Shown here: positions 49,100 through 62,660 of the stretch, in pieces
Numbering within the stretch: the first letter of the stretch is position 1
How the letters are laid out: every line of letters starts with the position of its first letter
Notes under the pieces: model-generated
Databases searched by the model: none
Told to the model about the DNA's origin: nothing
Seen by the model: the letters and a program-made list of their open reading frames with translations, nothing else
Program-made: the position numbers and the translations under genes
Source of the DNA: Piscicola geometra
Lineage: Eukaryota; Annelida; Clitellata; Hirudinida; Piscicolidae
Assembly (NCBI GenBank): GCA_943735955.1
Contig: OX030957.1
Coordinates: 3,911,801-3,975,800, forward strand
Length of the DNA: 64,000 nt
Direction of reading: 5' to 3'

Positions 49100-52000
49100 T
49101 ATGATGATGATGAGTATAATGATGGTGATGATGATGCTGAGGATAAGGATAAGGATGATTTATAACTTTTTTTATATCAAAAAAAACTCTTCAATTTCAA
49201 TGTTTTATTTGAAATATCACAAATTTACACTTCATCCATCCATCCCCAGCTGGCATTATACTCCCGGAAACACCTGAACATCCGCCTCGTATCCAACTGC
49301 CTATTGGCTTACGCATCGACCAATCAGAAGTGCAAGAGCTTCTTGGTGAAGTACTTCAACGAATCAGTGGTCCTGCCCACCGACTGGATAGCCGTTGCTG
49401 AGTTGTCATTGGTTGGTGGGAGCTCTTTATAGAAGAACGATAATACTATCTTTAAATTGCGGTTTCATAAGTGGTAAAAAACGGTGGTTGATAATCGTGG
49501 TGTAGAAAAGACAAGTTAAAGCCTTCACTACCAAACATCGACCTCTTCACTCTTCTCTTTCTCCACTTCCTTCTTTTTCCACTTCCCCAATTACTCCACC
49601 AACCACACCCACTCACTACCACCCATCCACCATCCACACCCATCCTTCCATTCACACCCACTTCTTTGCCATCCCTCTGCCACCCCATCATCCATCCACT
49701 ACCCACCACCTACCCACTACCCACCACTTACCCACTACACCCCCCCCTCACCCACCCACTACACCCATCCACTACACCCCCCACCCACCCACTACACCCC
49801 CCACCCACCCACCCACTACCACCCACCCACCCACTACCACCCACCCACTACCACCCACCCACCCACCCACTACCACCCCCACCCACCCACCCACCCATCC
49901 ACCCACTACCACCACCACCCACCCATCCACTACCACCCCCACCCACCCACCCACCCACCCACTACCACCCACCCACTACCACCCACCCACTACCACCCAC
50001 ACCCACCCACCCACTACCACCCACCCACCCACTACCACCCACACCCACCCACTACACCCCCCACCCACCCACCCACACCACCCACCCACCCACACCACCC
50101 CCACCCACTACCACTCCTACCACTGCAAACAGACACTACGTTCGCAAGATGGCGGTAAGGCCACTCTTCCACCAGCGCTAAGGAAGGTGATGGTGACGAA
50201 GTTTGAGCAGTTCGATGAATATCAGCTGGGTGGGTGGAGGAGGGTGGGCGAGGGTGTGGTGTGTGGTGATTGGTTTGAGGGATGGGGAATGGGTGGGATG
50301 GTTGGTGATAGGGTAGAGTAGGGTGGTGTGGTGTGTGTTTATGGTTAATGGTTGAGAATGGTGGTTATGGGTGATTGGTGGATGGTGATGGGTGGTGAGA
50401 GAAAGTGGGTGGATGATAATTGATTTTTTTTTAATTATAAAAAAGTAAGACACAAAATTTACAATGAATACATAACTACTAAAGTATTAAAAGGGGAGCT
50501 AGTGGTGGGGGTAAAGAGGGAGGTAGGTCAGGGTGGTTTGAGGTCAAATCGCCTAGGAAATCTGAAGCTTGAAAACATTTCAAAATGGAGAAAAAAATCA
50601 TAGAAAAAGAATCGAAATTTAAAAATGATTATTCCAGGTAAGTATAACAAGAGCAAGAAGAAGAAGAAGAAAAAGAAGAAGGAAGAGAAAGCGGAGGAGG
50701 TGCTGGAGAAGGAGGATGGAAAGAAGAAAAGGAAGGACAAAAAGAAGCCGGGATACACGAAGAAGAGAGAGGCTTACACAAGGAAGAGAGAGATGAGTAC
50801 AAAGGAAGGGGAGAGCATGGTGGAGAAGAGGGATGATGACGTTGATAAAGGGGTGAGTCATCATCGCCCCATGTGGACTAATCACTCGCAAATCAAATCA
50901 TCATCATCATCACCATCATCATCATCCTCATATAATCATATGCTCACAGAAATACAAATTACGACGTTCTATTATGAAGTAGTTATTATTAATTATGACG
51001 TACTTAATTAGTGATTAAATAAATTAATTATTTAGTTATTAATTTAAAGACGTACTCACACTTGACATGCACAATGCAAAGGAGGCTCAAGGCACTCCTC
51101 ACAAGCACACGCTGAAGCAGCTGATACGGAGGCTGCACATCAGCAAGCCTGTGCAACACGTAATGTCCATCCTGGGAAAGAGGTGCGGAGGGGGAGGGGG
51201 AGGGGGAGGGGGAGGAGGGAAGGGAGAATGCCTCCAATTGTGTTTTTGAATTCATTGTCTGCATTACAATATTGCTTTCATGTCAGCAGTTCATCAACAC
51301 TACTATACCCCGTCACTAGCATCACCGCCACCAACACTTCTCAACCAAGCCAACGCCATCACCACAATATTACTCTATCAATTCACCACATCACTAGTTC
51401 ACCCTACCATCACACACTTCATCATCATCACCACCACAACCACCACCACAACAACCACCACAACCAACAACCACAACCACCACCACAACCACCACCACAC
51501 CAACCACCACTACAACCATCACAACCACAACCACAACAACCACCATCACAACAACCACAACAACAACCACAACCACAACGACAACAACAACACGAAGGTA
51601 CCCACGCTCAAGGGAGGCCTTCCGAGAGGCGAAACTGCCTGGCGACTTCGACGACGAATTGGCTGGAAAGCGTATGAAGCTGCCCACCCCTGAGACGTGG
51701 GAAACACAGGTTTTGTGGCTCTATTATTATTATTATTTGTTTTTATTATTATTATTATTGTTTTTAATTATTATTATTATTATACCTGTTGTTATTAGTA
51801 TCATTATCAATTTTTTAATTATATTATTTCATTATTATCAATAAAATAGAGTGTTAGTATGACACGGAACTTTTTTTTACAAATCTTCTCTACTCTCTCT
51901 GTAACTGCTTCAGTTTCCTCTACTTTCCATCCCTTATGTTTCCATTGGCATTTCTTTCACTCATCCGTTCCTTCCTACCATCCCACTGACCTCCTCCTTC

Positions 52001-53956
52001 CTTCCTTCCACCCATCCCACTGACCTCTTCCACCTTCCTTCCACCCATCCCACTGACCTCATCCACCTTCCTTTCACCCATCCCACTGACCTCCTCCTTC
52101 CTTCCACCTATCCCACTGACCTCCTCCTTCCTTCCACCCATCCCACTGATCTCATCCACCTTCCTTCCACCCATCCCACTGACCTCCTCCTTCCTCCCTT
52201 CCACCCATCCCACTGACCTCATCCACCTTCCTTCCACCCATCCCACTGACCTCCTCCTTCCTTCCTTGCACCCATCCCACTGACCTCCTCCACCTTCCTT
52301 CCCCCCATCCCACTGACCTTCTCCTTCCTTCCTTCCACTTTCCTTCCACCCATCCTACTGGCCTCCTCCTCCTTCCTTCCACCCATTTAACTGACCTCCT
52401 CCTTCCTCCCTTCCACCCATCCCACTGACCTCCTCCTTCCTTCCTTCCACCCATTTAACTGACCTCCTCCTTCCTCCCTTCCACCCATCCCACTGACCTC
52501 CTTCTTCCTTCCTTCCACCCATCCTACTGACCTCCTCCACCTTCCTTCCACCCATCCCATTGACCTCATCCACCTTCCTTGCACCCATCCTACTGGCCTC
52601 CTCCTCCTTCCTCCCACCCATCCCACTGACCTCATCCATCTTCCACCCATCCCACTGACCTCCTCCTCCTTCCACCCATTTAACTGACCTCCTCCTTCCT
52701 CCCTTCCACCCATCCCACTGACCTCCTCCTCCTTCCACCCACCCATCCCACTGACCTCCTCCTCCTTCCACCCACCCATCCCACTGACCTCATCCACCTT
52801 CCACCCATCCCACTGACCTCCTCCTCCTTCCACCCATCCCACTGACCTCCTCCACCTTCCTCCCACCCATCCCACTGACCTCATCCATCTTCCACCCATC
52901 CCACTGACCTCCTCCTCCTTCCACCCATCCCACTGACCTCCACCTTCCTTCTTACCATCCCACTGACCTCCTCCTCCTTCCACCCACCCATCCCACTGAC
53001 CTCCTCCTCCTTCCACCCACCCATCCCACTGACCTCATCCACCTTCTACCCATCCCACTGACCTCCTCCTCCTTCCACCCACCCATCCCACTGACCTCCT
53101 CCACCTTCTACCCATCCCACTGACCTCCTCCACCTTCCACCCATCCGCAGGTGTCCAAGAGAGGCAACAAGGAGGAAGTTTGGCAAGACCTCATTGGTGA
53201 ATGGCGTGATGATTAAAATGATTGTATTTATAATCGTCATTATTATCATCATCATTTATATAATTATTATTATCATTATTATTATCATCGTTATCATCAC
53301 CAATAAATTAGTGTTGATTGAAAAGATATAAGCCTTCTTTGATATTAGAACCCCACTTTTGGATCATTTAAAAATCATTCTTTCATCCATCTTCAACGCA
53401 CCAAAGCACCCATCTACCCATGCAATCATTCACTCACTCACCACTCACCCACTCACTCACTCACCTACTCACTCACTACTCACCCACCCACTCACTCACT
53501 CACCCACTCACCTACTCACTCACTCACCACTCACCTACTCACTCACCAACCAACCATCCACTCACTCACTCACTCACTCACCCGACCCTCCAGACCACAA
53601 AAAACTTCCCTTCATGGCGATGCTGCGCAACATCCGCAACATGTTGATGGCGGGAATTTCCGATAAGCACCACGCCATCATTATCAAGAGGCTTTCGGAT
53701 CAGGTTGGCGTGTTCTCATTGAAAACAATATCTATCCATTGATCCATTGACTCTATTATTGCAACCTTGTCACCAAAGTCACCTATTCTTTTATTTATTT
53801 ACTTACCCATTTATTTAATTTATTTATTCTTTCATCCATATATCCACCAGGCCATTAAACCCATCTATCTACTTTTTAACCACCCACCGTATTATCCAAC
53901 CCTCAAGCCATCCAATCCCTTTTCATTTCATCTATCTTTTTCATCCATCCGTCTAT

Positions 53957-54024
<68 letters not shown>

Positions 54025-54028
54025 ACAA

Positions 54029-54082
<54 letters not shown>

Positions 54083-54085
54083 GCG

Positions 54086-54136
<51 letters not shown>

Positions 54137-57100
54137 GCGCACACACACACACCCTCTCCCAGAACTCCGTCATCAACAGCAAGCAGTTTCCATTCAGTTT
54201 CTTCAATGCCTTCAGCGTTCTGGAAGAGCTCGAGAAACTGAAGAGTAGTGAGTGATGATGATGATGCTGGTGATGATGATGATGGTGGTGGTGGTGATGA
54301 TGATGGTGGTGGTGGTGATGATGATGATGGTGGTGGTGGTGATGATGAGGGTGGTGATGATGTTGATGATGGTGGTGGTGGTGGTGATGATGATGAGGGT
54401 GGTGGTGGTGATGATGATGAGGGTGGTGATGATGATGATGGTGGTGGTCAGAGTGATGATGATGATGGTGATGATGGCAATTCAACACAATGAATAAAGT
54501 GAGTACACAGTTCGAAAGTTACCTTCCAAAAACAAGCAAACGCTTGCATTCCAGCAACAGCGTGTGCAAGCATTCAATAGGCATTTTATAAAGGATATAT
54601 CACTTTATATTATGTTATGAATTAGTAATATTATATTATATACTTTAAATATTATTATGTTATGTTATGTTACGATAAAATGGCCTATACAGCGCATTTG
54701 AACCTCCAACAGGCATAGCCGAGTGTCCGAGGGAGGAAGTTGGTCGCAAGAAGAGGACCCTGGACCACAAAGAGAAGGTTTGTCCTCGCCCGCTTCGAAT
54801 CAGTGCATTGTATTGCTGATGGTATTGGTCGGCTTGACTATCATCATCATCATCATCATCACTATCATCATCATCACTATCATCATCAACATCATCACCA
54901 ACATAATTTATTATTGAACTTTCGTGAGTGATTCCGTTGTTTTTTTTACATTTTTGGACGTCTTATTGTAAAACGTTTTTGTGCTTTTACAATAGTCAAA
55001 TTCGTTGTTGTTGAAGTGATGGAATTCTTCGAGTGGTCAAACACTATTATTAACAGTTATCACTATGATAATTCATTAACCGCCCCTCCCCCCCTCCCCT
55101 TCCCTCAAGGCTGCTCAGCGGTTGAGAAGTCAACTGTGAGTCCATATGTTTTGACCAACTCACTGAGCCTTAAACCCTTCCATAGGAAAACACAAATTCG
55201 CTACGAATTCACATCAAATTCACTAAAAATCCACTAGATGCTTCTCCCTTCACACTCCATCCACTCCCTTCCAAACTAACTTCCTCTTCTGACCCTCGCC
55301 AGGTACTTTATCGACAGCGACCTGATCGAAAAGTACAAAAAGGCCCTGAACGCCGCCGTTGAAATCTCCACGCGACACAACATCACGCCGATCAGCGGGA
55401 CAAGTCTCATTTTCCTCGATCTCACCGATAATCAGGCCACCTCTAGCGGACTTTCCAGCAAGAATTTTGGATCGGCCGATAGTGTTAGTTGGAAAAGTCA
55501 AAACGGACTTTTTATTTTTATAAGAATTTTGTTTTAAATAATTTATTTTTTTCACGGTAAATTACACCAGACTCCTATATTCAATGGTACTTACACTCAT
55601 ACAAAAATTCGAATAACGTCTGTTTTCCGTTTACGCATGTGTCTATAAAAAACTACAAAAAACTTTTTATTTCAAACAAATTCATACAAAATACTTATAT
55701 CCACTTTTCATTTAAATTAATTCATTAATACAAACACTAACCTCGATCAAACACAAAGGTGGGCAAGATCAGCTGTTTGTTAGCGTTGATGTGCCAGAGG
55801 GGCTGTGAGAGAGGGGAGTTGGTGGTGCTGGGTAAGGAGTCTCTGGTCAGATTCAAGCCTTCTGATGCACTCATACTCGACGATGTGAAGCCCGTGTTGG
55901 CGTTAGATGAGGTTTGTGAAGTAGGAGGTTTTGGGGGAAGTTGCGCTGAGGTAAGCGTGGTGTGGGAATTGAAGGAAAGGTTAGCTGTACTCACCCATCC
56001 ACTCATCTACTTATCCACCTAACCACCCACCTATTCCACATTCACCCACCTAATCCACATTCACCCACCTATACACTTAATCCTCACACACCCATCAACC
56101 CATCTGCCCACAGGAGGTTAACAAGCGTGCGGAGGGGACTCACCCTTCCAAGAAGGAAAAATTCAAGCACGTTTCAAAGTTCTTTGATGACCTCATCACG
56201 ACGAAATGTCAGGTGAGATGGAACGAATGATGGTGAGGAGGTTGGAGGAGAGGGGGTTGTGAGAGATAGGAGAGAATTGACAGTGAGGGGTGAGTGAGTT
56301 GAAACAGCTGTTGGGCAATTGAACGAATCTAAATGCTCAAAAATTTGTAGAATAAAATATTTAACACTATAATTATAACAACCAACACTCTCATACAACT
56401 ATTTCATCTGCAAAAACAACCGCAACAACCATCACAATCCCAACAACCACCACAACCCCAACACAACAACCAGGTAAACAACGTCATCTTCCTGAACAAC
56501 AGCCACAACCAATGCCTCCTCCACACCCTCACCTCCTCTCTCCTCAAGTACCACCATCTCAGCAACCAGCCTCTCGCCTCCTACCACCTCCGCATCACGA
56601 ACCCGCCTGCAGACCGGTTCGAAAATTATCTATTTTTATAGATATTGATAATGTATTTTTTAAAATAATTTTGCATTTTTTATATATTAAAAATGTTAAC
56701 CCACAGACTTGTTTGAAACTATTATTTTTAGATTTTAAATAATTGATTAACTCTTTTTAAGCGTACAAAAAGTGAAAAGATAACATCGCTAGAGTTATAT
56801 CTTATAGTAATGTATTCACTCTGTAGTATAATAATAATAATAATTGTCATTTTTGTATAGCGCCCGGGCACGCAACTGAAGCGCTTTCACTGCGTCGTAA
56901 TGCAATAAAGAAATAAAAATAATTATAATAGTAATGTTATGAAAAGGAGAGCAAAGAGTAGCATGGAGTAATTATTAAGAATGATAGGCTAAGTTAAAGT
57001 AATGAGTTTTCAGTTTGGCTTTGAAAGTCGAAAATTGGTTGATGCTTCGAAGTGCAGGTGGAAGGGCATTCCAAGTTGTTGGAGCTGCGTGACGGAAAGC

Positions 57101-58634
57101 TCTTTTTGAGATGTTGTTTGTAGTGGATTCTTGGTTGAGGAGAAGAGATGAAGATGAACGCAGTTGTTTGTTTGATGTTTTTTTAGTTATGAGTTTGCTG
57201 AGATATGACGGTATTGAGGTTTGAAGAATTTTGAATGTGGTGATGGCTATTTTAAAGGATATTCGAAAGTCTATAGGAAGCCAGTGGAGTTTTATAAGAT
57301 TTTCCTTTGATGATTGAACAAGGTGATGGCCTGGGTAATCACAGTTGAGTGTGATTCTAGCCGCCTTGTTTAAAACTGATTGTAGACGATTTCTTTCTTG
57401 ATTGGTGATATTATATAATAGCGAGTTACAGTAGTCAAGTCTGCTTAGTATTAGACATCGGGAAAGTGAGGCGGAGAGATCAGTAGTAATGAATGGGCGT
57501 ATGTGTTTGATTGCTTTGAGATGATAGTGTGATGATTGGATGATAGATGTGATGTGGTTTTTGAAAGTGAGTTTGCTGTCTAGGGTGACTCCGAGTTTTT
57601 TGAGAGTGTTATTGATGGGGATTTTATCTGAGTTGATGTTGACAGATGATATTGTGTTTAAACTATTTAATTGATAAGGGGTGCCTAGTTTTATTATTTC
57701 TGATTTAGTGGTGTTAAACTGGAGATAGTTATTGAGAAACCAAGTTTCCATGGTTTGTATGCAAGATGTGAGGTTACTAGTAGCTTGGTTGGATGTGTTA
57801 GGTGTGATGAATTGAAGAAGTTGTATATCATCAGCATATTTATGATAGGTTATATTGAATTGGTTGACTATATTTGAGATAGGTGAGATGTATGTGGTGA
57901 AAAGAAGCGGTCCAAGAACAGAGCCTTGAGGAACACCGTGTTGTATATTGGTTGGTGATGAGATGTGTGTACCTAATTTAACTTGATAATGTCTATTTTC
58001 TAAATAAGATGACAGCCAGTTTAAAGCTGTTCCATCAACTCCAAATTCTTTATGAAGTCTGTTTATGAGGATGGAATGGCTGATGGGGTCGAAGGCTGCT
58101 GATAGGTCGAGTGATGCGAGGAGGGTGGTATTTTTTGAGTCGCATCCGTTGAAAATGTGGTCAGTTAGATGGAGTAGGGCTGTTTCTGTAGAGTGGTAAG
58201 GTCTATAGGCTGATTGGTGACTGGGATAGTTTGGATTGGAGGTGATGTGAGGTTGTAGTTGTTTTAATACGGCCCTTTCCATAATTTTTGATATGGTGGA
58301 CAGGTTGGAAATAGGTCGATAATTTGCTGGATTGGTTGTGTCGAGGTTGGCTTTCTTTAATATTGGTGTAATTTGGGCTGCTTTGAAAGTAGATGGAAAA
58401 CATCCTTCTTGGAAAGATAAGTTGACGAGCTGTGAGATGGCTTTTGACAATATTGAGCTACATTGTCTTATAACTTGGTGAGGAAAAGGATCTATGGGCG
58501 ATGTCTTCGTGCATGTAGCATGAATGATTTGTAATACATCTTCAGATGTTGTTGGTTTAAAGTTAGATATGGGGTCAATGATGTTTTTTCTATGAGTGTG
58601 TGTGAACTGTTCGTTTTGAGGTTGTGATAGGAGT

Positions 58635-58687
<53 letters not shown>

Positions 58688-60637
58688 CATCACCATCATC
58701 ATCACCATCATCATCAACCTATTCTATTTCTTGCACACCACACTACATTAGTCTGGCAGACGATGAGGTTTCCAAGTATTGGGTCGAAATCAACGGCTGC
58801 AGTGACCAGATTATAAGGTAGTGTTTTTAAATTAGTATTATTATTTTGTTATTATTATTATTATTTTTTTATTATTATTTTGTTGATATTATTATTATTT
58901 TTATTTATTATTATTATTATTTTTATTTTATTATTATTATTTTGTTATTAGTATTGTTTTGTTATTTATACTTATTATTATTATTTCATTACTTTCATTA
59001 TCATCGTCTTTGGCGACCTTAGGGGCGAAAACCCATCAACCACTCAATAATAATAATAATAAAAAAATTCATTTATATAGCGCTAAGGCACGCAACAGAA
59101 GCGCTCTTTGTCAGGTTCTTAGTGGAAATTTATATTTATCATCTTATTCAGATTGTTGTTGTTGTTAAGATGATCACTCTCGATGAGCTGAGAGAACTCA
59201 TTGAGGAAGTTTGTTGTGATTGGGCCAGGTGGTCTTTTCTTCCAGTCTCACGATGCTGATGGACTACTGAAAAACCTGGTGGACATAGGTCAATCTTGAC
59301 TGCTGGTGGTGCGTCAGCTGAGATCCATGTCTCAGTGATGGCCATGATGGCAATGTGATGTTGAGAGATTGTGTTGAGAATTAGGGAAGCTTTGTTGGCT
59401 GCGGATCGTGAATTGATATGAGCAAATTGTAGAGGTTTGATTATTTTTGTTGAACGTAGAAGTAGATGTTTAGATTTATTAGAATTAGGATTCCATATTT
59501 TGTTTTTGAAAAGAAAGTTACGTAGTGATTTTGGAGGAGAATATTTCATTTTGGTGATGTGATGTTGAGCGATAATGACAATCGGTGAGGAATCGCAGGA
59601 ATGGAGTATTTGTGAAATAAAATTTACTCGAGACGACTGAGAATAAATAAACCAAAAGAAATACTGCAAAAAAGTTAGCTAAAGTTAATAAGTAAATAAA
59701 ATATCCACTAAGAACGAGACAAAAATAAACACGCCATGTTTAAAGCATAGACGTGAGAGTTATCAACTACTATTACTACCACAACAACCACAATCGCCAC
59801 AACAAGCACAACAACTACAACACCCACACCACCACAACAACAACAACCACCACAACAACCTCAACAACAACTTCTCACAACAACACCCACAACAACAGCA
59901 ACAACAACCATAACCTCAACAACAACTTCTCACGACAACAACAACCACCACCACAACCACAACAACCACCACAACAACAACGACAACAACATCCACAACC
60001 ACAACAACTACAGCAACAAAAACTTCTCACACACAGATTCATTGCGGAGAATGGCGACTCGGCGCAGTTGAAGTTCGTCGACAACATCGACAAGCTCTAC
60101 AACCTCAAGAACAACTCGCACCTGGATAGGTACTGCTGCTGCTTGTGCTAGTGGTGGTGGTAGTGAACAGTTTCGATCACCTCGGTTTCAATCACTTTTA
60201 GGCTTGCCCAACATAGACCTTAGCACCACCACAACTACTACCATGCCACTACAACAACCACAACCACAACTACCACCACCACCCCCACCATCACTACTAC
60301 CACCGCCGTGTTGCCAACAGACTGAAACTGATCAGACGAGCTGAGGCGACCGACGCTGACCCTGCGATGCCGCTGCCAAAGATGCCCAAGTAGATTGGAT
60401 TTGATTATGCCCTTCCAATGCAAGCCTTTGTGCTTTCATTGTTCGTATATGTAGCTATTCATCGTCCTTTCATCTACTCATCACCTTTTTTTTTCTCTTT
60501 TGCTTTTCCCGCTCGTCCATCGTGTTAATCAGATTTTATTTCACTTTTCACTCATGCACCTTCATCAGCGTCACTATCAACATACTACAATCATCATCAT
60601 CACCACCACCATCATCACTACCATCATCATTACCATC

Positions 60638-60668
<31 letters not shown>

Positions 60669-60717
60669 CCACCACCATCATCATCATCATCATCCCCACC
60701 ATCATCGTCACTACCGC

Positions 60718-60759
<42 letters not shown>

Positions 60760-60760
60760 T

Positions 60761-60810
<50 letters not shown>

Positions 60811-62603
60811 GAACAGATGGACCACGTGCAGGGTTTTCATCTCTTCCACCTTCCTTGACATGTTCTCAGAGAGGGATCTGCTGGTGAGACGACTAATAGA
60901 CAAACTATTTGAAGTTCACTTTTAAGCGCTTTCTAGAATATTAATCGCTGTATAAATGAATATTAAAACTATTCTCACAAAGAGGCTGTGATTATCATCA
61001 GCATCGTCATCATCGCTATCTTCATTATTAAATATATCATCATCGTTTTCATCGTCATCATCATCATCACCACCACCGCCATCATCATCACCATCATCAT
61101 CATCATCATCATTATAACCCCTCTCACAGGTTCGTCACGTGTTCGATGAGTTGAAGAGGAGGGGCAGGGAGTTGATGATCAACGTGGTGGAGGTGGATCT
61201 GAGGTGGGGCATTACGGAGGAGGATGCCAAGAAGAATGAGTGAGTGGGATGGATGGAGGGAGGAGTGGGAGGGGGGTGGATGAATGCGGATGAGTGGGAT
61301 GAATGGTGGAGTGGATGGGTGGTGCAAGAGTGTGAAGTAGTGGAATGGAGGAATGGAGAAAATGTGGTGAAAGAGTGTGGAGTGAGTGGGATGGAGAGAA
61401 AGAGAGAGAGGTGTAAGGGTGTGGATGAGTCGGATGTAGAGAGGGTGTGGTGAGAGGGTTGGAAGGAATGGAATGAAGGGAGAGAGAGTGAAAGAGTGTA
61501 AAGGAGTGGCATGTAAAATAGAGAGAAGAGGAGTGGGTAAAAGAAAAAGAGATGTTGAGAGAAGGAAAAAGAGGAGGGTTTGAAGGACAGATGAAAGAGC
61601 AACTTTTTGTGTGGTAGCGAAAATTAAATAATATCAATTGTATCACGCGTCAATAAAAACTTTAATTCCCTACATACCCATCCCACCATGGTCACAGCAC
61701 ATTAGAGCTATGCCTCTCGGAGGTGATCAAGAGTGAATTCTTCATCGGGATGCTGGGCGAGAGGTACGGCAAGGTGATGGAGGACTACGGCAAGGTGGCG
61801 GGAAGGGAGGGCATGCAGTGGTTGGAGGCCTTCCCTCCAGGAGCCTCGCTCACACACCTCGAGTTCCAGCAATGCTTCCAATCCATCGACTTCAAGCAAA
61901 AAGCATTTTTCTACTTCAGGAATCCGGCTTTCATAAAGTGAGTTTTTTGTGTGTTTTCTCTTCTTGCTTTTAGGAGTCTTAATTTTTTTGTTAGCTTGGC
62001 AATAAACATTTTAGAAAATTAAAATCACTCATCTCTAATGCTCTAACAATAACACCATTACAAGTTCCTTTATCCCACAACCCAAATTACTACAACTACC
62101 ACATCGACTATAAAAAACAACCACAAATCAACAACAAAATATAAACAACATAGCTACAACTACAATTTTAACAATAAAAAACTACAATTTTATTAAAACT
62201 AAAATTGTGTCAAAACTAACCTTTTATCAAAACAACACTTTCAAAACAGAAAAAAAAAATAAAACAACAAAACAACTTCAACAACAACCAACCAACAACC
62301 AAACCACCACAAGACAACAACAACCAAACCACCACAACACAACCAAACAACACAACCACAACCAAACAACACAACCAAGCAACACCAACAACCTCAACCA
62401 ACCACACACCACAACTACACACCAAACAACAACTTTGACCAAACCACAGGGACGTACCGGCAGAGCACAGGGGCAAGCTGGTGGACGCTGGCGATAAGAA
62501 GCTGCTGCAGTTGAAGGCGCAAGTCAAGTCGTCAGGAGCCGAAGTCTTCGATGAGTTAGTGCTGATGATGATGATGGTGTGGATGAGGATGATGATGATG
62601 ATG

Positions 62604-62660
<57 letters not shown>

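Noticed and set aside
49666..50181. 171-codon Pro/Thr/His frame
   Set aside because: It only reads through the CCACCCA intronic repeat between two solid TEP1 exons.
51920..53255. Long minus-strand frames rich in Gly/Trp/Glu
   Set aside because: Antisense reading of the branch-point-like minisatellite; periodic and not a protein family.
53903..54488. Cys/Val and poly-His frames on both strands
   Set aside because: Microsatellite translation of (AC)n and (GAT/GGT)n.
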